Assembly: GCA_030600975.1 (NCBI GenBank)
Contig: JAUVUL010000035.1
Coordinates: 1-9,209, forward strand
Direction of reading: 5' to 3'
From: Candidatus Aegiribacteria sp.
Lineage (GTDB): Bacteria > Fermentibacterota > Fermentibacteria > Fermentibacterales > JCC-6
Length of the DNA: 9,209 bases
The translations under genes and the position numbers were made by a program. Below are positions 1-7,161 of this stretch, in pieces (the first letter of the stretch is position 1; every line of letters starts with the position of its first letter). The notes beneath the pieces were generated by a model. The model had not been told where the DNA came from and did not search any database. It saw only the letters and a program-made list of their open reading frames with translations.

Positions 1-78
1 AAGCCGCTTCGGATTGTTCTCCAACATGTAATTCGTTACTTCACCGATCAAGTGGAGGATCAGTTCTTTTCGTTTCAT
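1..78 (-). CDS. Unrecognised protein, N-terminal 26 codons only
   Basis: A minus-strand frame begins with ATG at 78-76 and stays open for exactly 26 codons to the window edge. The visible peptide starts MKRKELILHLIGEV and is basic and then amphipathic, with no signal peptide. The ATG lies 2 nt after the TGA stop of the DUF1576-like gene, and an AGGAG motif sits 9 nt upstream inside that gene's last codons. It is therefore almost certainly co-transcribed and probably translationally coupled. The fragment is too short to assign a family. A small cytoplasmic partner of the membrane protein is possible but unsupported. Confidence 0.6.
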   Translation of the reverse strand, partial: MKRKELILHLIGEVTNYMLENNPKRL

Positions 79-80
79 AA

Positions 81-1379
81 TCAGCTACTCCTGTTAGTTC
101 CCTGTTTAAAATCAGAATCCTTTGAGCGATACCACGCAATAACCGAAACGATGAATGCCGCGGTCAGACCACCGGCAAAACCATTGTTGTAGAGGTTCAT
201 ACCACCCTGCCAGACTCCGGTCTGGTGAACCAGGATCAGATGGATGAATCCTGCGATCAAACCGGTGAGAATTCCGAAAGCTCCGGCCAGTGGTGCGAGG
301 GTAGTACAGAAAATCGCGGCCAGGATAGCCCCTGGAGCCGTGAGTGATTTGCCGAAGAGGAGCGTTGCTGCGATCACTCCAAGAACGACCGGCCAGGAAT
401 TCCTGAGGTGTGTACCAAATGCGCCGAAACCCATGATCGTCAGGAGTCCTCCGATAGTTGGACCGTTGAGATCCCCGCCTATCAGCAGGATGTAGAGAGA
501 ACCCGCAAGTCCGATGAGACCAGCGTTGAGAAGGGCTCCTTCCATCGATTCCATGTCCATGAAATCCGAAGGAAGTCGGCCCGAATGTTTCTGGATGGCC
601 ATCAGGTCCTTCAGGCTCCTCACCGCGCCACCTGACAGCAGCCCCGTAAGGATGAGAATGAGGGAAAGAACGGGAACCAGGAGCGTCAGTATTGCGGACT
701 CCTCCGTGTGCCACAGCAGCAGACCCTCGAAGATGTGCCCTCCTGCCCTGATCAGCGCGGCGGCGAAGAGGGCGAAAAAGCCGCATGACAGACCCAGATT
801 GTAAAGGTTGTATCCCTGGTGGAAATGCAGCATGGATACTGCGATCGCCGGAAGCAGGAAACCGGTAGCGATCCCTGCGGTCGTGCCGACGGCGATAGCA
901 GACAATCCTGAAAGACCCAGCTCATATGCAACCAGGCTGACCAGCGGCCCAAGGGCTGTTCCGAACAGGGCTATGATTATGTATTCCGAGAAGCTCTTAC
1001 CAACCAGCTTCCCGGAGAGGTATACGCCGATGATTATTGGGATGATGTTCATGGGTGTTTTGCCGAAAAGGGCGAAACCCATCATCGTGAAAATCGCGGC
1101 GAAGGTTGATCCGGACAACTGAACTTTCGACAGCAAGATACAGATCAGTCCTGTAGCACCGACCGCCGCAGCATTGATGAGAGAAGCTCCGATGCCGCTG
1201 GTGGATATGAAGTCACTGATGAGTCTCGCCGGTTGGAACTGCAGATCCAGGAAACCGCTGAAAGCGGTGGTAGCTCCATCTGCAGCTATCCCGGTGATAA
1301 CGAAAGAGAACATGATGAATATCAGCAGGAATAGCAGTGTTGTGTTCTGGCCTACTATGGCTGTCTCCTTTTCATTCAT
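81..1379 (-). CDS. DUF1576-like polytopic membrane protein
   Basis: This 432-residue, very hydrophobic protein has roughly ten or more membrane segments. I recognise it as DUF1576-like by overall sequence style; its substrate is unknown. Two halves look like a tandem duplication. Residues 64-148 and 281-369 align, sharing TMMGFALFG (98-106) against TIMGFGAFG (314-322). Each half ends in an NLYN motif: HFHQGYNLYNLG (185-196) and HQTGVWQGGMNLYNNG (385-400). A hydrophilic linker (about 252-280) separates the halves. Repeated halves with conserved polar motifs inside the membrane are usual in transporters and channels, so transport is a reasonable inference. The start is well bounded, because an in-frame TGA lies directly before the ATG at 1379. 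However, the best purine-rich SD (AAAAGGAG) falls just inside the gene and not upstream. The next gene follows after 2 nt. Length and both ends look intact. Confidence 0.85.
   Translation of the reverse strand: MNEKETAIVGQNTTLLFLLIFIMFSFVITGIAADGATTAFSGFLDLQFQPARLISDFISTSGIGASLINAAAVGATGLICILLSKVQLSGSTFAAIFTMMGFALFGKTPMNIIPIIIGVYLSGKLVGKSFSEYIIIALFGTALGPLVSLVAYELGLSGLSAIAVGTTAGIATGFLLPAIAVSMLHFHQGYNLYNLGLSCGFFALFAAALIRAGGHIFEGLLLWHTEESAILTLLVPVLSLILILTGLLSGGAVRSLKDLMAIQKHSGRLPSDFMDMESMEGALLNAGLIGLAGSLYILLIGGDLNGPTIGGLLTIMGFGAFGTHLRNSWPVVLGVIAATLLFGKSLTAPGAILAAIFCTTLAPLAGAFGILTGLIAGFIHLILVHQTGVWQGGMNLYNNGFAGGLTAAFIVSVIAWYRSKDSDFKQGTNRSS
88..92 (-). promoter_or_regulatory. Shine-Dalgarno AGGAG for the gene starting at 78
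   Basis: Read on the minus strand, AGGAG lies 9 nt before the ATG at 78. It overlaps the codons for the last few residues (NRSS) of the upstream membrane protein. It fixes the start of the partial gene and points to coupling between the two genes. Confidence 0.6.
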
Positions 1380-1555
1380 TCACGGGAGTACCAACAGGAA
1401 ACTGGATTTCCTGAACATCTGTCCAGAAAACGCTGAATACCCTGTCTAAGATAATAAATCCAGAGACAGCTCCGCCACGTCAAGAAAACGAAAGACTGAT
1501 GCACTTACGGAACGGCACACCTCCAATTTATCCACGGTTGTATTTAAATCTCATC

Positions 1556-1571
1556 TGGCCCGCATTATGCA
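1556..1571 (+). promoter_or_regulatory. Sigma-54-like promoter element 1 (candidate)
   Basis: TGGCCCG-catt-ATGCA matches the -24/-12 consensus TGGCACG-N4-TTGCW at most positions. It has the invariant GG (1557-1558) and GC (1569-1570) separated by the required 10 nt. One base differs in each conserved block. It points toward tamA, about 155 nt upstream of its GTG. It is a motif match only, and no enhancer-binding-protein site was identified. Confidence 0.3.
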
Positions 1572-1596
1572 TTTGGAATTATGCTTGACTCATATG

Positions 1597-1612
1597 TGGA
1601 ACTATACTTGCT
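1597..1612 (+). promoter_or_regulatory. Sigma-54-like promoter element 2 (candidate)
   Basis: TGGAACT-atac-TTGCT carries the -24 GG (1598-1599) and -12 GC (1610-1611) 10 nt apart, with a perfect TTGCT -12 block and one mismatch in the core TGGCAC. It would start transcription near 1623, leaving a leader of about 100 nt before tamA. It lies 41 nt after element 1. A good sigma-70 promoter was not found: TTGACT at 1585-1590 is only 12 nt from TATACT at 1603-1608. Confidence 0.35.
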
Positions 1613-1725
1613 GACTTGTATATTTCCGAGTACATGTTCAGCGGGACCGCATCGGATACGAGTACTGCCGATTTTCAATCACCCGGAAAGGAAACAGCAT
1701 CGTACTGAGAAAATATATCTCCATC

Positions 1726-3504
1726 GTGAAAACGCTTACCACATTTCTGTTGCTGCTGTTCATGCCTTCAGCTGTGCATGCGGCTTTCACGGAACCTGTA
1801 GTGGATTCAATATACGTTTCCGGGGATTTTCCCGTATCGGAGCATAAACTTTTAAACGGAACCGGGCTTCAAGCAGGGGCATCCCTCCTCAGAATAACAC
1901 CGGTACAGGTAAGAGATGGTATCATCGCGAACCTTAACAATATAGGATACCTTGATGCTGTTGTAACTGTCCAGTGGCCCCTCTGGGATGACGAGAATAA
2001 TATTGTGAGAATTTCGGTCGAGGCCGGAATAAGAAGTCTTCTTTCCGGCCTCGTATTCAACGGTGCGATGGTCATCCCGGTTGATTCAATGGCCGTGCTT
2101 TATCCCGGGGCTCCAGGTGAACCCATAACGCCCTCGGATACTCTTTCCTTCAGAAATTCCGTAGTCGATCTGTACAATGAAAGAGGTTACATCTACTCTT
2201 CCATAGATATTGAACTTCTAAGCATGAGTGAAGTAGATAGAGAGACCGGTTACCGGGCAGTGGAATGCAATATTGATGAAAATGAACAGGTTTTTCTCGG
2301 CAGCATTTCTATTACCGGGCTGGAAACGATTCGCCAAACGGTTATTACAAGGGAGATATTGATCCAACCTGGTGATTCCCTGAATATGGAACTCCTCAGG
2401 CAGTCCGTCAGCAATATCTACGGACTTGGCCTGTTCCAGGATGTAAGGTTCTCCTACCACTCAGGTGAGAATGACAGCAGTATCGTCAACCTTGACATTT
2501 ATGTAAGTGAAAGCAGATACAAAAGAATAGATCTGGGTACCGGTTACGTGTCACCATCGGCTGTATTCGGAAGTGTCACATGGCTTCACCCCAACATCAT
2601 GGGGAACAACCAGAGACTGTCCATAGGCATATACATGATGGAATACTTCGGTTCAAGGGATGGACGTATGATAGCACCGGAGATCGTTTACGAAGAACCC
2701 TGGTTTCTATCATCAAGATGGAAATGGCAGCTGAAGCTGGGCTATCTCTACTTTTTTACGCCGGGTATCAGGCAGAGAAGTTATTCGATAACGTCCACAT
2801 TTGCCAGGGACATCACCGGGCACCTGAAATTCACGATCGGCTACAGCCTTGAGTACGAGAAGTACAACGAATGGGCAGATACCAGTTTCACCACTACCGA
2901 CTGGCGGACAACCTCCAGCATTACGTCAACCCTGGTACATGATACAAGAAGCCCTTTACTTGATCCCCTGCGGGGACACTGGATGATGGGGTCGGGAAAA
3001 CTGTCAGGAGGCTTTCTCGGTGGGAATGATTATTACAGGATCTCCACTGAAGCCAGACTCTACTTTCCACTGAGTAGCGATTTTATACTCGCCGGCAGCC
3101 TGAGGCTCGGGGGTTCGTTTCCATACGGTGATGACACTACCGTACCTCCGGATGACAGGTTCTACCTTGGCGGAGGGACTACAATCCGCGGTTATCCTTT
3201 CAATTCGCTGGGTCCGAAGGATGATGATGAAAACCCGATAGGAGGACGGCTTGAGGTTCTTGGAAATTTCGAGATCCGGACCAGGATAGTCGGAAACCTT
3301 GGAATTGTTCTGTTCACAGACGCCGGTGGACTCTGGAACGCGTTCAATGAGATTGATTTTGAGACGGCAGGCTTTGGAACGGGATTCGGACTCCGCTACC
3401 ATACACTTTTCGGTCCATTGAGACTTGATTACGGTTTTGCGCCCACCTGGAGGAATTCCCTGAAGAGGGGAAAGATATACATCGGGATAGGTCATGCTTT
3501 CTAG
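1726..3504 (+). CDS. tamA: TamA/BamA-family outer membrane protein, 3 POTRA domains plus beta-barrel
   Basis: Outer-membrane insertase-type barrel of the Omp85 superfamily, 592 residues. Residues 1-19 are a Sec signal peptide with the cleavage site VHA|A. Three POTRA domains follow: about 26-101, 102-188 and 189-262. The third contains the typical pattern of a conserved glycine turn, a helix pair and GLGLFQDV. The C-terminal barrel runs from about 263. It carries the lid-loop signature IRGY (487-490) and FTDAGG (530-535), and ends in GIGHAF, whose terminal Phe is a classic beta-signal, so the TAG stop is genuine. Three POTRAs (BamA usually has five) and the tamB-like gene 27 nt downstream favour TamA over BamA. 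A divergent BamA remains possible. The start is GTG at 1726: the frame is open back to 1615 but has no ATG, and only this start gives a clean signal peptide. The SD is weak. No disruption is seen. Confidence 0.85.
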   Translation: MKTLTTFLLLLFMPSAVHAAFTEPVVDSIYVSGDFPVSEHKLLNGTGLQAGASLLRITPVQVRDGIIANLNNIGYLDAVVTVQWPLWDDENNIVRISVEAGIRSLLSGLVFNGAMVIPVDSMAVLYPGAPGEPITPSDTLSFRNSVVDLYNERGYIYSSIDIELLSMSEVDRETGYRAVECNIDENEQVFLGSISITGLETIRQTVITREILIQPGDSLNMELLRQSVSNIYGLGLFQDVRFSYHSGENDSSIVNLDIYVSESRYKRIDLGTGYVSPSAVFGSVTWLHPNIMGNNQRLSIGIYMMEYFGSRDGRMIAPEIVYEEPWFLSSRWKWQLKLGYLYFFTPGIRQRSYSITSTFARDITGHLKFTIGYSLEYEKYNEWADTSFTTTDWRTTSSITSTLVHDTRSPLLDPLRGHWMMGSGKLSGGFLGGNDYYRISTEARLYFPLSSDFILAGSLRLGGSFPYGDDTTVPPDDRFYLGGGTTIRGYPFNSLGPKDDDENPIGGRLEVLGNFEIRTRIVGNLGIVLFTDAGGLWNAFNEIDFETAGFGTGFGLRYHTLFGPLRLDYGFAPTWRNSLKRGKIYIGIGHAF

Positions 3505-3519
3505 GACATGGAATTATCC

Positions 3520-3523
3520 GGAG
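3520..3523 (+). promoter_or_regulatory. Shine-Dalgarno GGAG deciding the tamB start
   Basis: GGAG lies 8 nt before the ATG at 3532 (MSRKHRAA). The earlier in-frame ATG at 3508 has no SD at proper spacing and follows the tamA stop by only 3 nt. The 3532 start also places the basic residues directly before the membrane anchor, as usual for TamB. Confidence 0.6.
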
Positions 3524-3531
3524 TCTCTCTC

Positions 3532-5943
3532 ATGAGCAGAAAGCATAGAGCTGCCGTATGGCTCAGGATGGCGGTGCTCGGGCTGTTGATTCTGGTTCTG
3601 TCTCTTTACATTCTTCTTGCCACCGGGTTTCTCGGGGATGTTCCAGGAAATATTATCGGCAGTATCGTTTCGGATGATAGCATTACCATCACCTTCAGAG
3701 GGCTGCGTACCGATATCTTCTGGAATACCTCAGCAGACTCAGTTATCGTCACAGGTTCCGAAGGTCTGGTGGTTGCTGTTACCGGCATTCAGATAGACGG
3801 TAATCTTCTTTATTACCTTCTCAGCGGCCATGTTAATCAGATACTGGTTGACAGGCTGAGCATTCATCTCGCTCCCGACCAGGCTCTACCGTATGATCAG
3901 CCTACTTCGCTTATATCCATTCTCAATGATATCGACACAGGCATAGCTGCCAGTACCGACAGGTTGTATCTTCGGTACGGCATAATAACTGAGCCCTCGA
4001 GTATCATCATCGATTCGATGTACCTCGATGCTTCCATTGAAAGAACATTCGGAGTAGCGCTGAATGTTGATTCCGCCGGGATTTATCTTCCAGGTTTCGG
4101 CAGTATATACGGATGCGGGCTTCTGCGTATGGATGACAGTAATGTTACTACAGATGGATTTACGGGAATCGCCGCTCCCGGTTCACTGTTGATTTCCGGA
4201 ATCCTTTCCGGTTCCGGGGAAACTCTGGATGTCGAGCTTTCCGGAACGGTCGGTACTTCATCCTACGATATACCTGTTGATCTGTCGGTCTTTATTGAGG
4301 GCAGCCTGAAAGGAAAACTGTCTGATCTTCAGGCGGAACTTGCACTTACCAGCGGAAGAGCGATTCTGTTCGGAAACGAAGCATCCTTCGAAGCGGATAC
4401 TCTTACGGCCGATCTTAAGAATATCAGCGTACGGAACCTGCATCTGGTAACGGATGATGCCGAATTGAATATTAGCGGTGGATTCAATATGGAATCTCTT
4501 GGATGGAGCGCCGCATTACATCTTTACATGACAAATACCGACATTTCGGAATATTTGATGCGGGTCTCAGCTACCGGTATTACAGGTTCTGTTTCCGCTG
4601 TGTTCAGAGGAACAGGATACTCCAGTCTGAACGGCACAGTAACAGTCGATCTCGCGGAATCATCCTCGGAAATTATAGATGTCTCAACGCTCCATATCGA
4701 CGCGACCCTGTCAGACAACTCCTTCGGCCTGGATGGATCGGTAGGCAGCAGCAGCGGGTATGCTTCGTTCACCGGTAACGGATATCTGGGACCGGGATGG
4801 ACTCCTGAATCGTGGACAATACAGGCTGACGGAGAGATAGGGGATCTTTCATTCCTCAGGGAATTCTGTATCAGTGGATGCCCCGATATAGCATCCGCGT
4901 ACTTTTCGTTGAGCGGAAACGGTACAGGATTCGGGATGAATATCCAGGGCAGTGCGGGAGTAAGAGAGCTTGAGTTACAGGGGATGTCAGCCGAAAGAGT
5001 GTCCCTTGATGGTTCCCTTAATTACTCTACAAGGAACGTCATCGCTGGAATTTCTTCAGGAGTGAGTTTCGATGGAAGTATTGAAGTCCTTGATTTCGTA
5101 GCGGAAGAGGTATCAGCTGACTCTGTATCCGTGGAGGGAACTTTCAGCATGGCGGGCCGCAACCTGACAGCTGACGCATCCCTTCTGATAGACAGCCTCA
5201 GAGTACTTTCGGATGTTTTTCACACAACAGCGGACATAAAGCTTGACACGGATGAAATCAGAATAAACGGGTTAACATTTACCGGTTCATACGACCGGAT
5301 ATATACGGCTGAAATAGAAGTGGGGATAGGCGATTCGACCTTCTTCAATATTGAGGAGATAAGGGCTACCCATTCCAAACTGAGAGTGATCACATCCGGA
5401 GGATTGTCGGGATCTGCTGAAAACGGCACTATTATTCTGGATACACTGTGGCTGGACCCTCCTGTGGGAGACTTTGCCATGTCCGGGATACTCAGTGCTG
5501 AAAAAACGGAAATACAAGCTGACATAGTGAACTTCGATCTCAGCTCCTTCAGTACGTTCTCCGGCCTGCCCGCCGATATGTCGGGGGTCGGCACTTTCAG
5601 GATCTCGTATCTGAAGGATACAACCGGTGTTCAGGGCTCACTGACAGGACACATATCGGATCCGGTTTACGGTCAGTTCAGGATGGACAGTATAACCATT
5701 GATGTTTCCGCTGAGAACAACGAATTCAATGTAAACGGGATATATGCATGGCACAATGATGTAAGATCCGGTCTGCAGATGAAGGCCAGAGATATCTGGG
5801 CTGGAACTGATACCGCTCCGCTTTTCGACAAGATCCAGTGGTTTGAGCTTGAGGTTAACAATATCGGTGATTGGCTTTTCTACATTCTTCCATCACCGGT
5901 GAAAACGATGGGTGCAAGTGTTTCCGCGAGGATTGAGTACTAG
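3532..5943 (+). CDS. tamB: TamB-like translocation/lipid-transport protein, N-terminal part (ends at in-frame TAG)
   Basis: This is the first 803 residues of a TamB-like AsmA/DUF490 superfamily protein. After a basic start, residues about 9-32 form one signal-anchor helix, placing the rest in the periplasm. Residues about 80-113 resemble the AsmA-like entry region (VTGIQIDGNLLYYLLSGH). The remainder is a long run of beta-rich repeats with no helices, such as AERVSLDGSLN and ADSVSVEGTF, as expected for the hydrophobic beta-taco groove that bridges the membranes. TamB works with TamA in outer-membrane protein assembly and lipid transfer. The gene follows tamA in the same frame, 27 nt after its stop. 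The TAG at 5941-5943 removes the DUF490 end, which carries the TamA-docking part in known TamB proteins. With the downstream part the total is about 1,202 codons, close to E. coli TamB. Start 3532 is preferred over 3508 because of its SD. Confidence 0.8.
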   Translation: MSRKHRAAVWLRMAVLGLLILVLSLYILLATGFLGDVPGNIIGSIVSDDSITITFRGLRTDIFWNTSADSVIVTGSEGLVVAVTGIQIDGNLLYYLLSGHVNQILVDRLSIHLAPDQALPYDQPTSLISILNDIDTGIAASTDRLYLRYGIITEPSSIIIDSMYLDASIERTFGVALNVDSAGIYLPGFGSIYGCGLLRMDDSNVTTDGFTGIAAPGSLLISGILSGSGETLDVELSGTVGTSSYDIPVDLSVFIEGSLKGKLSDLQAELALTSGRAILFGNEASFEADTLTADLKNISVRNLHLVTDDAELNISGGFNMESLGWSAALHLYMTNTDISEYLMRVSATGITGSVSAVFRGTGYSSLNGTVTVDLAESSSEIIDVSTLHIDATLSDNSFGLDGSVGSSSGYASFTGNGYLGPGWTPESWTIQADGEIGDLSFLREFCISGCPDIASAYFSLSGNGTGFGMNIQGSAGVRELELQGMSAERVSLDGSLNYSTRNVIAGISSGVSFDGSIEVLDFVAEEVSADSVSVEGTFSMAGRNLTADASLLIDSLRVLSDVFHTTADIKLDTDEIRINGLTFTGSYDRIYTAEIEVGIGDSTFFNIEEIRATHSKLRVITSGGLSGSAENGTIILDTLWLDPPVGDFAMSGILSAEKTEIQADIVNFDLSSFSTFSGLPADMSGVGTFRISYLKDTTGVQGSLTGHISDPVYGQFRMDSITIDVSAENNEFNVNGIYAWHNDVRSGLQMKARDIWAGTDTAPLFDKIQWFELEVNNIGDWLFYILPSPVKTMGASVSARIEY
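5941..5943 (+). other. In-frame TAG interrupting tamB
   Basis: The codons before (SARIEY) and after (RYNGDYTFEAQASAR) form continuous beta-strand-type TamB sequence in one frame, which is open from 3505 to the TAA at 7138. This TAG, codon 804 of the composite gene, is the only interruption. A single C-to-T change from CAG (Gln) would create it. The same codon ends tamA properly, so TAG is not generally reassigned here. Explanations are mutation, base error, readthrough, or a genuinely split gene. Confidence 0.75.
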
Positions 5944-5984
5944 AGGTATAATGGGGATTACACCTTCGAAGCTCAGGCATCCGC

Positions 5985-5989
5985 AAGGA
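5985..5989 (+). promoter_or_regulatory. Possible reinitiation SD AAGGA before ATG 5998
   Basis: AAGGA lies 8 nt upstream of the ATG at 5998, about 40 nt after the TAG. It could let ribosomes restart and make the C-terminal part separately. It lies within continuous TamB-like coding sequence (codons for Ala-Arg), so chance is an equally good explanation. Confidence 0.3.
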
Positions 5990-5997
5990 TCAACCGA

Positions 5998-7140
5998 ATG
6001 TACTTTACAATGCTTGGAATTGAGCTACCCAACGTGAATTTTTACTTTAACTATCCTGACTCTACTGAAAGGGGGTACAACGCCCGGTTTACGCTTGGTT
6101 CCGGCAGCGAGAACACCGGGAGCTTTTCCTCCAGCTGGCGGGCTGATATTGTCAGCCTTTTCCCATTTGAACTCGGTGATTACTACCTCAATTCCACCCT
6201 TTCGGAGATGGAAATAGCCATACCTGGAATGGGAGCGGTTATCTGTTCCGGAGGACTCTCCTCAAGCGGAACGGGGCTGGACGAAAGGCCTGTCCTTTCG
6301 GGTCAGCTTAGAATTCTACAGGGTGCGGTAGGTATTCCTCAACCTGTGAGTTCCTCCTCATCCAATGGTTCAGGGGAACTTCCATTCGATCTTTCCATTG
6401 ACGTGACCGGAACAGGAGACTTGTGGTTCAGGACGAATTTCGCTGATATTGAAATGGCGCTGAAACTCAGGATATTCACCCTCGAGCGAAAACCAACGGT
6501 AAACGGGTATGTATCGGCCGTAAGAGGTAGAATCACACTGCTTCAGAGGGATTTCCAGATAATTGAAGGTAGGGTTAATATCATACAGGGCAGTCCTCCT
6601 ACCATGCAGCTGAATGTAACAGCCGAAACCAAGGTGCGCAGCGTGATAAGCCACGAGGAATACATAATCACAATTCTGATTTCGGGAGATCTGGAGAATC
6701 TCGAGATCTCCCTTTCCTGCCAGGGTCCATCGGGTCTGGTAGCCCAGGAGGATATTCTTACTCTGCTGGCAGTCGGGCTCACCTACAGCGAGATGCAGCA
6801 GATGAACTCCAGTGCCATCAGATCCGAGGTTGAAAACGTAGCCCAGACGATGCTCGGAAGCCTTCTTGCCCGGAACCTCAGGCACGAGATCGGTCTTGAT
6901 ACATTCGAGATATCTCCGGAGCTTCTTTCCGATACCACAAGCCTTGTACTCAATGTGGGAAAATATGTACTCCCCAATCTTTATGTCTCCTACAAGGACG
7001 ATGTATTCTCTGCCGATCCCGGAACTGTCAGCGCCCAGTACCTTTTCAGTCCTGATTTCTACGTTGAGGGAACCAGCAGAACCACCATGCATGGATACCT
7101 TGAACCAACCGTGGAACTGCATTACACCATAAGGTATTAA
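5998..7140 (+). CDS. tamB: TamB-like protein, C-terminal DUF490 part
   Basis: This 380-codon frame continues the upstream tamB part in the same phase. The real coding sequence begins directly after the TAG at 5944, because the 18 intervening codons are also TamB-like. From about residue 130 it shows the DUF490 pattern: strands ending in FQIIEGRVNI (186-195), PTMQLNVTAE (201-210), a strand pair YIITILISGDLENLEISLS (222-240) and the helix EDILTLLAVGL (251-261). The tail ends in barrel-like strands, VELHYTIRY. A serine-rich stretch (118-126) forms a linker. As a separate product it would have no signal peptide or anchor and should not reach the periplasm, which argues for one gene with a lesion or readthrough over two functional genes. 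TAA ends the frame. The family assignment is firm; whether it is expressed is unknown. Confidence 0.8.
   Translation: MYFTMLGIELPNVNFYFNYPDSTERGYNARFTLGSGSENTGSFSSSWRADIVSLFPFELGDYYLNSTLSEMEIAIPGMGAVICSGGLSSSGTGLDERPVLSGQLRILQGAVGIPQPVSSSSSNGSGELPFDLSIDVTGTGDLWFRTNFADIEMALKLRIFTLERKPTVNGYVSAVRGRITLLQRDFQIIEGRVNIIQGSPPTMQLNVTAETKVRSVISHEEYIITILISGDLENLEISLSCQGPSGLVAQEDILTLLAVGLTYSEMQQMNSSAIRSEVENVAQTMLGSLLARNLRHEIGLDTFEISPELLSDTTSLVLNVGKYVLPNLYVSYKDDVFSADPGTVSAQYLFSPDFYVEGTSRTTMHGYLEPTVELHYTIRY
6684..6712 (+). repeat. 9-bp inverted repeat (hairpin) inside tamB
   Basis: GGGAGATCT (6684-6692) and AGATCTCCC (6704-6712) are perfectly complementary around an 11-nt loop that itself contains GAGAATCTC. 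It encodes the SGDLENLEISLS strand pair of the DUF490 domain, so the symmetry may be incidental. It is followed by CTTTCC, with no T-tract fit for an intrinsic terminator. Confidence 0.5.
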
Positions 7141-7161
7141 TCCGCAAATCTCACCAGCATT

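Larger units (their letters stand above)
1380..1725. other. Divergent intergenic region, 346 bp
   Basis: This separates the minus-strand membrane-protein unit from the plus-strand tamA-tamB operon, so it should hold promoters for both. On the plus strand two sigma-54-like elements are visible (listed separately). On the minus strand a weak sigma-70-like pair exists, TTGACG (1483-1478) and TATTAT (1456-1451), but the 21-nt spacer is too long to be convincing. ATTATGC occurs twice (1564-1570, 1578-1584), and CGAGTAC occurs twice (1627-1633, 1659-1665) in the tamA leader. An 88-codon plus-strand open frame from 1581 overlaps tamA and has no protein-like character. No RNA gene or terminator is apparent. 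Confidence 0.6.

Noticed and set aside
112..786. 224-codon open frame overlapping the DUF1576-like gene
   Set aside because: Arg/Pro/His/Ser-rich translation in another frame of a clear membrane-protein gene; a shadow.
1585..1608. Sigma-70 promoter TTGACT with TATACT upstream of tamA
   Set aside because: The spacer is only 12 nt, too short for a functional sigma-70 promoter.
3004..3495. 163-codon minus-strand open frame opposite tamA
   Set aside because: Antisense to conserved barrel strands including the IRGY loop; no independent support.
3502..3504. tamA TAG as a second recoded amber, joining tamA and tamB in one frame
   Set aside because: tamA ends in a proper barrel terminal signal (GIGHAF), and tamB has its own SD and signal anchor at 3532, so this TAG is a true stop.
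5951..6033. ATG at 5951 after the tamB TAG as an alternative restart
   Set aside because: It is in a different frame and meets a stop within about 30 codons.
6370..7122. 250-codon minus-strand open frame opposite the tamB C-terminal part
   Set aside because: The plus strand encodes an unmistakable DUF490 domain; the antisense frame has no SD or recognisable motifs.
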